DNA of 64,000 nucleotides from Hyphomicrobiales bacterium (GTDB taxonomy: Bacteria > Pseudomonadota > Alphaproteobacteria > Rhizobiales > JAJFHC01): the NCBI GenBank assembly GCA_021775835.1, contig JAJFHC010000070.1, positions 1 through 64,000 on the forward strand, read 5' to 3'. Made by a program: the position numbers and the translations under genes. Of this stretch, positions 34,418 through 42,496 are shown in pieces (within the stretch, counting starts at the first letter, position 1; each line of letters begins with the position of its first letter). The notes below the pieces were generated by a model, which saw only the letters and a list, made by a program, of their open reading frames with translations, ran no database searches and was not told the origin of the DNA.

Positions 34418-35182
34418 TCAGTGACGGTAGCTGTCGTCCGTTTCGTCAAGCATACGCAACATCGGCGGCCACACCCTGGTTCCCATCGGTTGCTCGCCCG
34501 GAGCCCCCGCAGACTCGTACAGATCCTGAATTATCTGTTCGGATGGCACGACGGTTTCCTGGCCCGACGCCAGGACATCGACTTGGATCTTGCAGGCCAT
34601 TTCCACGAAGTACAGATAGTAGAATGCTTCCGCCGTTGTGCGGCCACAGGCCAGAAGACCATGGTTGTGCATGACCATGATGAACTTGTCCGCCAGATCA
34701 CGCGCCAGGGCTTCGCATTCCCCCTCCTCGTTCGTCACGTCTTGATACTCATGATAGGCGACGGTCGGCAGCAGTATGTTGGAATGTTGGGACAACGGCA
34801 GTAGACCGCACCTCATGGCGGAGACGGCTGCTCCGGCTCGCGAATGCGTGTGGGCTGCAACATTGATATCGGGCCGCGCCTTCAGTATCGCGGTGTGAAT
34901 CAAATGCCCGGCCTGATTGTTGGGCTCATCGCCGGACAGGACGTTGCCATCGAAATCAACCCGCAACAGGTTTGATGCGGTCACCTCCTGAAACAGCAGA
35001 CCGTCGCGCTTCATGAGATATTGCTGCGGTTCCCCGGGTACGCGCGCCGAAATGTGTGTGTAGATCAGATCGGTCCAGCCGAATTTTACGTAAAGCCTGT
35101 GGAGAGCCGCCAACTCGACTCTGGCCTGCCATTCGTCATCGGACATGCGCGGCTGCGCAATGTGTTCCACATTGGATGCCAT
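34418..35182 (-). CDS. class II aldolase/adducin family protein
   Basis: A 254-residue zinc-dependent aldolase-type protein. LYTHISARVPGEPQQYL corresponds to the N-terminal motif; AAHTHSRAGAAVSAM gives the H-x-H zinc ligands, and MVMHNHGLLACGRTTAEAFY the third histidine. The family includes fuculose-phosphate aldolase and decarboxylases. GGAGAA precedes the ATG at 35182; the longer frame to 35251 is not supported. It lies downstream of the two Rieske oxygenases on the same strand and could cleave a hydroxylated product or an aldol formed later. Confidence 0.87.
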   Translation of the reverse strand: MASNVEHIAQPRMSDDEWQARVELAALHRLYVKFGWTDLIYTHISARVPGEPQQYLMKRDGLLFQEVTASNLLRVDFDGNVLSGDEPNNQAGHLIHTAILKARPDINVAAHTHSRAGAAVSAMRCGLLPLSQHSNILLPTVAYHEYQDVTNEEGECEALARDLADKFIMVMHNHGLLACGRTTAEAFYYLYFVEMACKIQVDVLASGQETVVPSEQIIQDLYESAGAPGEQPMGTRVWPPMLRMLDETDDSYRH

Positions 35183-35260
35183 AGTTGGTTCTCCGCTCCG
35201 GTTGCGCCTGATTGAGCTTCCAACCGCCGTCAAATTCCGGCAGTTGACCAAACGCTACGG

Positions 35261-36442
35261 TCAACCAACAGGCGCCGTCAACCCTGTAGCGCTGCGGCCC
35301 TCAAATGATTGCTGACTTTCGGCCAGAGAACTCATGACCAGCGCGTGAAAATGGTGAACGGCGTGTTCGCTTGTGTGACTTCGTTCAGCATCAATGACAA
35401 AACGCCCTTGATGATAGCCCCGCGATTTCAAACCCCGCTGAACACTTTCGACAAGATCGACATCTTCAGGCCCAAGCACGTCATTGAAGTAGGTCAAGAC
35501 GGCGGTCTCTGTTTCGGTCATACCGCCATCACGGGAGTAATAGGTAAATTCCTGATATGTAAGCTCCGGTTCCATCGGCGGAAAAGAGAAGATCGCCATT
35601 CCCGGCGCACCGGGAAAAGTCACGAACGCCATGCATGGCCAAACGAATATGGTCGAGAAACTTTGCGGTTCTTCTGAGTCCGAGAAATCGTATGCGGCGC
35701 TTGACGGTCGGCAGCGGCCGTATTGGACCGACCAGTTCTGTTGTGTCTCCACGACGTAACTCTGCATGTCGACAAGATCGACAAACGCGCGATGGCTCGG
35801 CGCGCAATGATAACACTCAAGGAGATTGTCACCGACATTCTTCCAGTTTCCCTTGATGTCGAATTCGACGGTTTTGGCTTGCTGCAAGGCATCTACGTCA
35901 GGACAAAATTGACGCACCATGTTTTCAAGACCCGGGAAATGGTCGGCCATCGGCACCGCGTCGGGATCAAGATTTACGAAGACGAAGCCGCAGAAGACTT
36001 CGACGCGGATTGCCCGGAGACCAAAATCTTCCTTGTCGAATGCCTTCACCCCTTCACAATGGCGGGCGGCGGCAAGTTTGCCGTCATCACTATAAGCCCA
36101 CGCGTGATAGGGGCAGGTAATGACGTTCTTGACCTGACCTGAACCGTGTAACAGTTCATGGCCGCGATGCTGGCAGACATTGTAGAAGGCTCGGAGTACT
36201 CCATCCTTCGACCTTATGACGAATACGTTCTGACCAAGTATGTCGGCGGTTGCGTAGGCTCCAGGTTCGGAGAGTTTCCCCACATGGGTTACGCACATCC
36301 ATTGCCGGTAGAAAATCGCGACCTTCTCGGAATCAAGAACTTCCTTGTCCACGTAGAGACTTGCCGGAATTGTGTAGGACAGCTCCGGATCGTCGTCGAA
36401 CCGGTTGTGCGTTCTATCCGGCAGTTCATAGAGGCTCGCCAT
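35261..36442 (-). CDS. Rieske-type oxygenase alpha subunit, copy B of a tandem pair
   Basis: A 393-residue oxygenase. Rieske ligands are C90-x-H92 and C110-x2-H113 (CQHRGH and CPYHAW), the iron site is NLLECYHCAPSH with H212 and H217. It belongs with the quaternary-amine demethylating Rieske enzymes (choline monooxygenase, GbcA, CntA). It starts 31 bases after the stop of the upstream paralogue at 36474, so both are in one operon. The two are similar along their length but far from identical, which fits sequential or different substrates. No reductase gene is nearby. Confidence 0.9.
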   Translation of the reverse strand: MASLYELPDRTHNRFDDDPELSYTIPASLYVDKEVLDSEKVAIFYRQWMCVTHVGKLSEPGAYATADILGQNVFVIRSKDGVLRAFYNVCQHRGHELLHGSGQVKNVITCPYHAWAYSDDGKLAAARHCEGVKAFDKEDFGLRAIRVEVFCGFVFVNLDPDAVPMADHFPGLENMVRQFCPDVDALQQAKTVEFDIKGNWKNVGDNLLECYHCAPSHRAFVDLVDMQSYVVETQQNWSVQYGRCRPSSAAYDFSDSEEPQSFSTIFVWPCMAFVTFPGAPGMAIFSFPPMEPELTYQEFTYYSRDGGMTETETAVLTYFNDVLGPEDVDLVESVQRGLKSRGYHQGRFVIDAERSHTSEHAVHHFHALVMSSLAESQQSFEGRSATGLTAPVG

Positions 36443-36473
36443 TGCAATCTCCCGTCAGGTTAGCACCACAACT

Positions 36474-37613
36474 TCACGAAAGCTCCGCACCAAGAGCCTC
36501 GACCACCATTTTCTGAAAATGATGAACCGCATGCTCGCTGAGTTCCGACTTACTCTTGTCGACAACGAACCGTCCCTGATTGTAACCCTTCGACCGCAAC
36601 CCTTTCTGGACAGACAGACACAGGGAAATATCTTCCGGTTGCAGTACGTCGCGCTGATAGTCCATCGCACTTTGCAATTGCGCAGAGGCTTTTCCTTCGG
36701 GAACGAACCAGTCCTGATACTCTATGGTTTGTTCCGGTCCGGCCGGCACCATCTGGAGCGTCGAAATGTTGGCCTCCCCCGGATAGACCCAGATCGTCAG
36801 GTTGGGCCAGAGGAACCAGCCGGCATAGCCAAAATCCACGTCGCCCTTTTCAAACGTATAGGCACTGTTCTGTGTAGATCGCGCCGCATTGGACGTTTGA
36901 CTGGAATAGATCTGATGGGTCTTCGTGGTATAACTGTCCATGTCAACCAGGTCGACAAAATCCTTGTGCGCAGTGTGACAGTGATAACACTCCAGGAAGT
37001 TGTCGACCATGACCTTCCAGTTACAGTCGACATGATAGGTGTCGCGCTGCGCAAATTTCAGGGTGTCAATCTGTGGCGCATAGTGACGGATTTCTTCTTC
37101 AAGATCGCCGGTCTGTTCCTTGAGCGACGCTGCATCCTGATCGAGATTGACGAATACAAACCCGCAAAACTCCTCGACGCGAACCGGCTTCAATGAGAAG
37201 TCGCACTTGTTGAAATTCTCCATGTCGTCGGTGTTACGGGCGGCTTTCAAAGTACCGTCAAAGTCATAGGCCCAGGCGTGATACGGACAGACAATAAGAT
37301 TCGCCTTACCCGATCCGCTGAGCAGTTGATGTCCGCGATGCTGGCAGACGTTGTAAAAGGCGCGCAGTTCGCCAGACCGGGCCCGCCCGACAAAAACGTC
37401 CTGCTCGTGGATCTTCGTTGTTATGTAACAGCCGGGGTCAGCCACCTGGCTCTTGTGCCCCGCACACCACCAGGAACGATGGAATATCGTTTCTTTCTCG
37501 AGTTCAAAAATCTGTTGATCGAAATAGAAGCGCGCAGGAATGGTGTGGGATTCTCGCGGTTCGCTACAGAACGGCGCGTCCCCTTCACCCAGTCGCAGTA
37601 CAGGAATATTCAT
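36474..37613 (-). CDS. Rieske-type oxygenase alpha subunit, copy A of a tandem pair
   Basis: A 379-residue oxygenase with C90-x-H92, C109-x2-H112, and the iron site FLECYHCHTAH with H211 and H216. The segment CQHRGHQLLSGSGK is shared with copy B. The ATG at 37613 follows GGGAGGGTGAA, a strong ribosome binding site; the longer frame starting at 37637 would include that site as coding sequence and is rejected. It is the first gene of the operon and is divergent from the LysR regulator, which probably controls it. Confidence 0.91.
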   Translation of the reverse strand: MNIPVLRLGEGDAPFCSEPRESHTIPARFYFDQQIFELEKETIFHRSWWCAGHKSQVADPGCYITTKIHEQDVFVGRARSGELRAFYNVCQHRGHQLLSGSGKANLIVCPYHAWAYDFDGTLKAARNTDDMENFNKCDFSLKPVRVEEFCGFVFVNLDQDAASLKEQTGDLEEEIRHYAPQIDTLKFAQRDTYHVDCNWKVMVDNFLECYHCHTAHKDFVDLVDMDSYTTKTHQIYSSQTSNAARSTQNSAYTFEKGDVDFGYAGWFLWPNLTIWVYPGEANISTLQMVPAGPEQTIEYQDWFVPEGKASAQLQSAMDYQRDVLQPEDISLCLSVQKGLRSKGYNQGRFVVDKSKSELSEHAVHHFQKMVVEALGAELS

Positions 37614-37743
37614 TTCACCCTCCCAGGCCAGCACCACAGCAGACTCGCGTCAAATCCTTGGACAAACCCTTTATACATAAGATATTCTGAAGTCAATTCG
37701 GTGACAAACGACAGTTTTTAGGCCAAATCGATAGTATTTACTT

Positions 37744-38664
37744 ATGGACAACCTCAGACAACAGCTCCCTCCCCTCGATCCCCTTGTGTCGTTTGAAGCC
37801 GCTGCGAGGCTGCAGAGCTTTACCGCCGCTGCCCGTGAACTGAACATTTCCCAGGCAGCCGTCAGTCAGCAGATCAGGAACCTGGAAAGAAGTATCGGCC
37901 GCCCTCTTTTTGAACGGGCGCACAGAACTGTACGGCTCACGCCGACGGGCCAGGACTTCCAGCATACGGTTGCCTCTGTATTGGCGCACTTGGTCAACGC
38001 CGTCCGGGAAATCAGATCAGCGCCACTCGAGGGACGCCTGACAGTGGCAACAGATCAATCGGTTGCCGCCATGTGGCTGGTCCCCCGGCTGAGGACATTT
38101 CAGGAGGACAATCCAACGCTCAGCCTGCGCATCATCTCGTCCGACGACCTCGCCGACTGCTTCGCAAATGGTGTGGATGTTGCCATTGTCAGCGGGCGCG
38201 GGACGTGGCCCGGTTATGCGTCACAGATATTGTTCGAAGAGGAAGCCTTTCCTGTATGCAGCCCTGCTTACCTGCGTTCCGTCGGCCCCATCTCAAGTCC
38301 GTCTGACATGGCGGGTTGCGCCCTTCTCGATCTTGAAGACGATAACTGGCACTGGATGAGCTGGCGGGTCTGGTTGACCGAGAACGGCGTCAACCTGCCG
38401 GCCCATTATCGCAGCCTCAGGATCAACAATTATCCCCTGGTTATCGCAGCAGCCAGGAACGCACAGGGCGTCGCCCTGGGCTGGCGCTATCTCGTCGATG
38501 ACGATCTTATCGCGGGTACGTTGGTGCGTCCGCTTGAGGGCTCCGTCAGTACCGGCACAGGCTATCATGTGGTTTGGCGGGATCATCAGGACCGTTCAGC
38601 GGAAGCCGTGGCCTTCTGCGCGTGGCTGGTCGATCAGCGGGACAGCCAGACACTCGCCGTCTGA
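37744..38664 (+). CDS. LysR-family regulator, GcvA type
   Basis: A 306-residue transcription factor. The HTH reads FTAAARELNISQAAVSQQIRNLE, and the LPPLDPLVSFEAAARLQSF opening and SLRIISSDDLADCFANGVDVAI segment place it near GcvA. GcvA-type regulators often control glycine, betaine or amino-acid catabolism. It is transcribed away from the Rieske-aldolase operon with 130 bases between starts, the standard arrangement for a LysR regulator and its target. The effector is presumably an amine or its breakdown product. Confidence 0.9.
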   Translation: MDNLRQQLPPLDPLVSFEAAARLQSFTAAARELNISQAAVSQQIRNLERSIGRPLFERAHRTVRLTPTGQDFQHTVASVLAHLVNAVREIRSAPLEGRLTVATDQSVAAMWLVPRLRTFQEDNPTLSLRIISSDDLADCFANGVDVAIVSGRGTWPGYASQILFEEEAFPVCSPAYLRSVGPISSPSDMAGCALLDLEDDNWHWMSWRVWLTENGVNLPAHYRSLRINNYPLVIAAARNAQGVALGWRYLVDDDLIAGTLVRPLEGSVSTGTGYHVVWRDHQDRSAEAVAFCAWLVDQRDSQTLAV

Positions 38665-38672
38665 TTGACCGG

Positions 38673-39638
38673 TCAAGGCGGCGGGCGGGAAACGCCGCGG
38701 AGGGCTTTCCTGTCGCGGGCACCACCGTACAACTCGAACAGAGCCCGTAGGGCCACTGCGAGTATCACGATCGCACCGCCAATAATGGTCCACTTGGTCG
38801 GCACCTCCCCGACGAACAACCAGACCCAGATAGGCCCAGTGCCAAATTCCAACAGCATGAAGAGTGTCAGCTCTGCAGCAACCAGATGCCGTGAAGCGAT
38901 GATGAACATCCAATTGCCGATACCACTCAACCCGGCACCCCAGAGTATGCAAAGCATAAGATCGTTCGTGGAAATGGCCAGGTTGTCGAAACGGGCAACA
39001 AACGCCCAGAGAACAAGGAGACCGCTTGTCACAATGAGGATAGGGAGCATGTCAATCTGACGGTTGCGGCGGACAATCACCGCGTAGATCGAAAACGCAA
39101 CAGCAGTACACAAAGCCATGAAGTTGCCGAACATCGAACCAATGCCGAAACCCTCCACCAGCATGACAAAGATGCCTGCGCCGGCGAACACCATCGTGAC
39201 CAGAGTTGTTGTCTTCAGCCGCTCTTTCAGAAAAATTCGGGCCAACAATGCCGTTATAAAGGGAATTCCGCTCAACATGAAAAGCGTATTGGCGACGGTT
39301 GTGCTGGTCAGCGCTATCAGATAGGCAATTCCACCCAAAGACATGATGACACCGCCGATGAGACCCTGAAATCCGATGCGCCTCAGGTTTCCGACAAAAC
39401 GACCTTGAGAGCGAAAACCGATCAGCAGGCAAACGACGCCCAGGAAAGCCAGCGAACGATAAAACGCAATCTGCCAGATGTCGGTTGTTTCAAGGTTGCG
39501 GACAATGACGCCGCTGAAACTTATCATGATGGAACTTGCAATCATCATGGCGACCGCAATGCGATACCATTTCAACGTGTCCGGGTCGGAGCCCGGTTCG
39601 ACACCTTCGGCGGCGCGGGTATCACTCAGGTTGTCCAT
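38673..39638 (-). CDS. DMT-superfamily (EamA) transporter
   Basis: A 321-residue inner-membrane transporter with about ten hydrophobic helices and two EamA repeats. Signature stretches include IMISFSGVIVRNLETTDIWQ and, in the second repeat, LMLLEFGTGPIWVWLFVGE. The family mostly exports amino acids or metabolites. Its stop codon lies eight bases beyond the LysR stop, on the opposite strand. It leads away from the regulator and may belong to the same functional cluster, but direction and cargo cannot be read. Confidence 0.88.
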   Translation of the reverse strand: MDNLSDTRAAEGVEPGSDPDTLKWYRIAVAMMIASSIMISFSGVIVRNLETTDIWQIAFYRSLAFLGVVCLLIGFRSQGRFVGNLRRIGFQGLIGGVIMSLGGIAYLIALTSTTVANTLFMLSGIPFITALLARIFLKERLKTTTLVTMVFAGAGIFVMLVEGFGIGSMFGNFMALCTAVAFSIYAVIVRRNRQIDMLPILIVTSGLLVLWAFVARFDNLAISTNDLMLCILWGAGLSGIGNWMFIIASRHLVAAELTLFMLLEFGTGPIWVWLFVGEVPTKWTIIGGAIVILAVALRALFELYGGARDRKALRGVSRPPP

Positions 39639-39672
39639 TTGTCCCGCGCCCCATTGTTTGACTGTTTTCAGG

Positions 39673-40257
39673 TCAGGTCAGCGCGTCGCGCACCCAGTCC
39701 AAACGATCCTGACCGAAATGCATAACACCGTCGACAATCATGGTCGGGACACCGAACGCCCCCCGGTCGACGGCAGCCGCCGTTTCGCCGATCAACACCT
39801 GTTTCACCTCGGACGTCTGAATGGCATCTGCAACAACCTGGGCATCAAAACCGGCATCGGCGAGAACTGACATGATGACGACCGGGTCATTCATGTTTTT
39901 CTGGTCGACCCATACCGCTTCGAACATGGTCTTGTTGTACGCTTCCAGACAATCCTGCTGCTGCGCCCAGACCGCGCCGCGCATCAGGGGCAACGAATTG
40001 ATGATGAAATGGGGATTCATGGCGTAGGGCACCCCGTAACGTGCGGCAAACCTCTCCATATCGGCAAACATCCATTTTCCCTTGGCCTCGATGGCCACTG
40101 GCGTCTGGTTTCCCGTTGCCTTGAAAACGCCGCCCAAAAGTATTGGCTTGAGCACAAGCTCCGCACCGGTTCCCGCGCAAAGCCCCGGCATTTGGGTCCA
40201 CGCCAGATACGCAGCGGGGCTGCCATAGTCGTAGTAGAATTCAACCTGCTTGCTCAT
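39673..40257 (-). CDS. 2-hydroxychromene-2-carboxylate isomerase-like (DsbA/kappa-GST fold) protein
   Basis: A 194-residue protein. VEFYYDYGSPAAYLAWTQMP is the N-terminal thioredoxin-like motif where a Ser replaces the DsbA cysteines, as in HCCA isomerases and kappa-class glutathione transferases; GVFGVPTMIVDG is the cis-Pro loop. The family performs glutathione-dependent isomerisation, but many members outside aromatic pathways have other unknown roles. It is followed on the same strand by the DMT gene and preceded by the SDR gene (31 bases). No aromatic operon is present, so its role is open. Confidence 0.85.
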   Translation of the reverse strand: MSKQVEFYYDYGSPAAYLAWTQMPGLCAGTGAELVLKPILLGGVFKATGNQTPVAIEAKGKWMFADMERFAARYGVPYAMNPHFIINSLPLMRGAVWAQQQDCLEAYNKTMFEAVWVDQKNMNDPVVIMSVLADAGFDAQVVADAIQTSEVKQVLIGETAAAVDRGAFGVPTMIVDGVMHFGQDRLDWVRDALT

Positions 40258-40288
40258 GTGCTTACCGGCCTTTCACGATACCGTTCAC

Positions 40289-41023
40289 TCACCATGGCTC
40301 AATGTATGTGCGCACGTCCATTTCAAATGTCCACGCGGACTTGGGCTGTGAGTGCAATTGCCAATAACTTTCCGCCAGTTCGTCCGGTTTCATGACGCCA
40401 TCATCCGGCCGGTTCTCGAACCAGTCCGGAAAAATCTCCCGCGTCCATTTCGTATCGATCGGACCGTCGATGACCACATGTGCCACGTGAATGCCACGGG
40501 GGCCCAGTTCCCTTGCCATGCTTTGGGCGGTTGCCCGCAGAGCGTGCTTGCCGCTGGCAAATGCGGCATAGCCGTCGGCCCCGCGCAGGCTTGCCGTCGC
40601 ACCGGTAAAAAGAATGGTGCCGCGGCCTCGGCCAACCATCCGTTTGGCCACTTCCCGGCCATTGAGGAATCCGGCAAAAGCACACATTTCCCAAACTTTT
40701 CGGTAAACTCGTGCTGTGGTTTCGAGTATTGAGAACCGCACATTGCCACCCACGTTGAAGACAAGCACCTCGATCGGTCCAATGTCTCTCTCGATGCGGT
40801 CGACGAGGTCTTCGACGTCTGCCTCGATACGGGCATCTGTATGAACGGCAGTTACGCTTCCGCCATGCGCCTGGATATCCTCTACAAGCCGTTCAAGGCA
40901 GCCGCGACGCCGGGTTGCGACGATATGGAAACCTTCTCTTGCAAACCGCCGCGCGATGGCCGAGCCCAGAAAATCACCGGTTCCGACGATCAGGGCGACC
41001 TTGCTATCGCTATGATCGGCCAC
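40289..41023 (-). CDS. short-chain dehydrogenase/reductase family protein lacking the catalytic Tyr
   Basis: A 244-residue Rossmann protein. VGTGDFLGSAIA is the cofactor loop, FNVGGN replaces NNAG, and GATAS supplies the Ser (S145). The expected YxxxK pair is FASGK: K159 is present, but the position four residues before it is F155, not Tyr. A tyrosine three residues earlier (Y152) is out of register. The protein therefore either uses another proton donor or is not a canonical oxidoreductase. It is in a minus-strand run with the isomerase-like and DMT genes. Confidence 0.86.
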   Translation of the reverse strand: MADHSDSKVALIVGTGDFLGSAIARRFAREGFHIVATRRRGCLERLVEDIQAHGGSVTAVHTDARIEADVEDLVDRIERDIGPIEVLVFNVGGNVRFSILETTARVYRKVWEMCAFAGFLNGREVAKRMVGRGRGTILFTGATASLRGADGYAAFASGKHALRATAQSMARELGPRGIHVAHVVIDGPIDTKWTREIFPDWFENRPDDGVMKPDELAESYWQLHSQPKSAWTFEMDVRTYIEPW

Positions 41024-41130
41024 GTTCAGATTTCCTTACGGTTGGTGAACCGGGCCTTCTGCACGTTTTATATGAAATGCCACTATCGAGTTTTGCCCCA
41101 GATCGTAAGGCGTCCATGTCAAACCGCCGG

Positions 41131-42354
41131 TTAGAGCTTCATATCTTTGCGAAGTTGCTTACTGCTTCCAGGCTTCCAGATGAACTGGTCCAGAACGTAG
41201 TGGTGCATCTGCAGTCCGGCGGTGAGGACAACAAAGAAAGCAATCCAGGTGGTTTCCCCGAGAAAAGTCGCTTCTCCAAGTGGAGGGCCGTACTGGCAGA
41301 CCGGAATTCTGTTCAGTAAACAACCCAGCCCCCACACCGGCACCGAACCGAATAGAATGGCGATACCCATCCAAATCCATAACTTTTTGGTCATTTTTGC
41401 GGCAAGACCGAACTTGCGTTCGGCATTTTTCTCACTGCCGTAACGGTTGCGGTTGTAAAACCACACGATCGCCAGATACTGGATGTCATGGTAGATCGTA
41501 ATGACCGCCGTGAATGTCAAAAGACCGGTCGTCAACAAGTGTTCCGTGTAACACATGTAGATATGCAGCGGCAGAACCGCTCCAAAAAACATGAATTTGG
41601 GAAGATTAAGAGCCTTTCCCGACAAGAAATTCGAGACTTGCCGCACGACAAACACCGTCACCAGAACAGCAACAACAAATACGGTTGCTACGACGACCCA
41701 TTGATCCCAATAAAGTTGACCGGCAAAAGACGGCATATCCGACAGACCGGCCATTTCCGGAAACGGCTGGATTGATGGCAAGCCAACTCTTTCCCGGGAA
41801 TGTTGGTGCCGGGCCAGCAGGGCAACGAATGGTACGAGTAGGCAGCCGTAAAGAACGACAGAGTCGAGCTTGGCATCGAATGTGCCGGTCTCACCGTTCT
41901 TGCGATGATACAACCGCATGACACCGTAATGTTGTCGCGTAATATGCCAATAGGCCCATAAACTGACAGCAATCTTGAATAGCAGCCATGGCCAGAGGAA
42001 GAATTCCAAGCCGGCTTTCATGGATGCAAACGCAACGACAATCGCTATCGGTCCGATCAGAAACACACCCAGTGTGATGATGAGAAGTGGCTTGCGCGCC
42101 TGCCATTCAACCTTGTCGAAGTAGGTTCTGCTATAGGTCGCAAAGAAATGCGGTGTGTCGAGCGTCATGACCCAGACAAACCACACAATCAGCATGTTCC
42201 AGCCAAGCACGCTGTGCATGGCAAATACAGCATAGGCAGCCAGAACCGAGCCGATCAGCCAGATCATGTCGTCACGCGGGCTCAGGATCCAGTTGGCCTT
42301 GAACACACCCGATCCGAAGCTGTCTCCCTGGGATAGCCCTGTGCCTACGCTCAT
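41131..42354 (-). CDS. polytopic membrane protein with conserved histidine clusters, possible metalloenzyme
   Basis: A 407-residue protein with about nine hydrophobic segments and no family I can name firmly. Histidines and acids recur near helix ends: DTPHFF (D66, H69), HITRQHYG (H137, H142), YHDIQY (H289, D290) and MHHYVLDQFIW (H384, H385, D389). This layout is like membrane di-iron enzymes such as desaturases, hydroxylases or Brp/Blh-type carotene oxygenases, but the spacing fits none exactly. It is upstream of the SDR gene on the same strand. The assignment as an enzyme is inference. Confidence 0.68.
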   Translation of the reverse strand: MSVGTGLSQGDSFGSGVFKANWILSPRDDMIWLIGSVLAAYAVFAMHSVLGWNMLIVWFVWVMTLDTPHFFATYSRTYFDKVEWQARKPLLIITLGVFLIGPIAIVVAFASMKAGLEFFLWPWLLFKIAVSLWAYWHITRQHYGVMRLYHRKNGETGTFDAKLDSVVLYGCLLVPFVALLARHQHSRERVGLPSIQPFPEMAGLSDMPSFAGQLYWDQWVVVATVFVVAVLVTVFVVRQVSNFLSGKALNLPKFMFFGAVLPLHIYMCYTEHLLTTGLLTFTAVITIYHDIQYLAIVWFYNRNRYGSEKNAERKFGLAAKMTKKLWIWMGIAILFGSVPVWGLGCLLNRIPVCQYGPPLGEATFLGETTWIAFFVVLTAGLQMHHYVLDQFIWKPGSSKQLRKDMKL

Positions 42355-42496
42355 TCGATCGTTCCTTCCTGGTTAGAAACTACATTCAGCCTCTGACAGG
42401 ATCAATTCAAAACCGCCCGTTCACGATCAGGCGAATCGGGCGACGCCGTATACTATCGGAACAGCTCACCAGCAGTTTGGCTTACGGAACTGCGAG

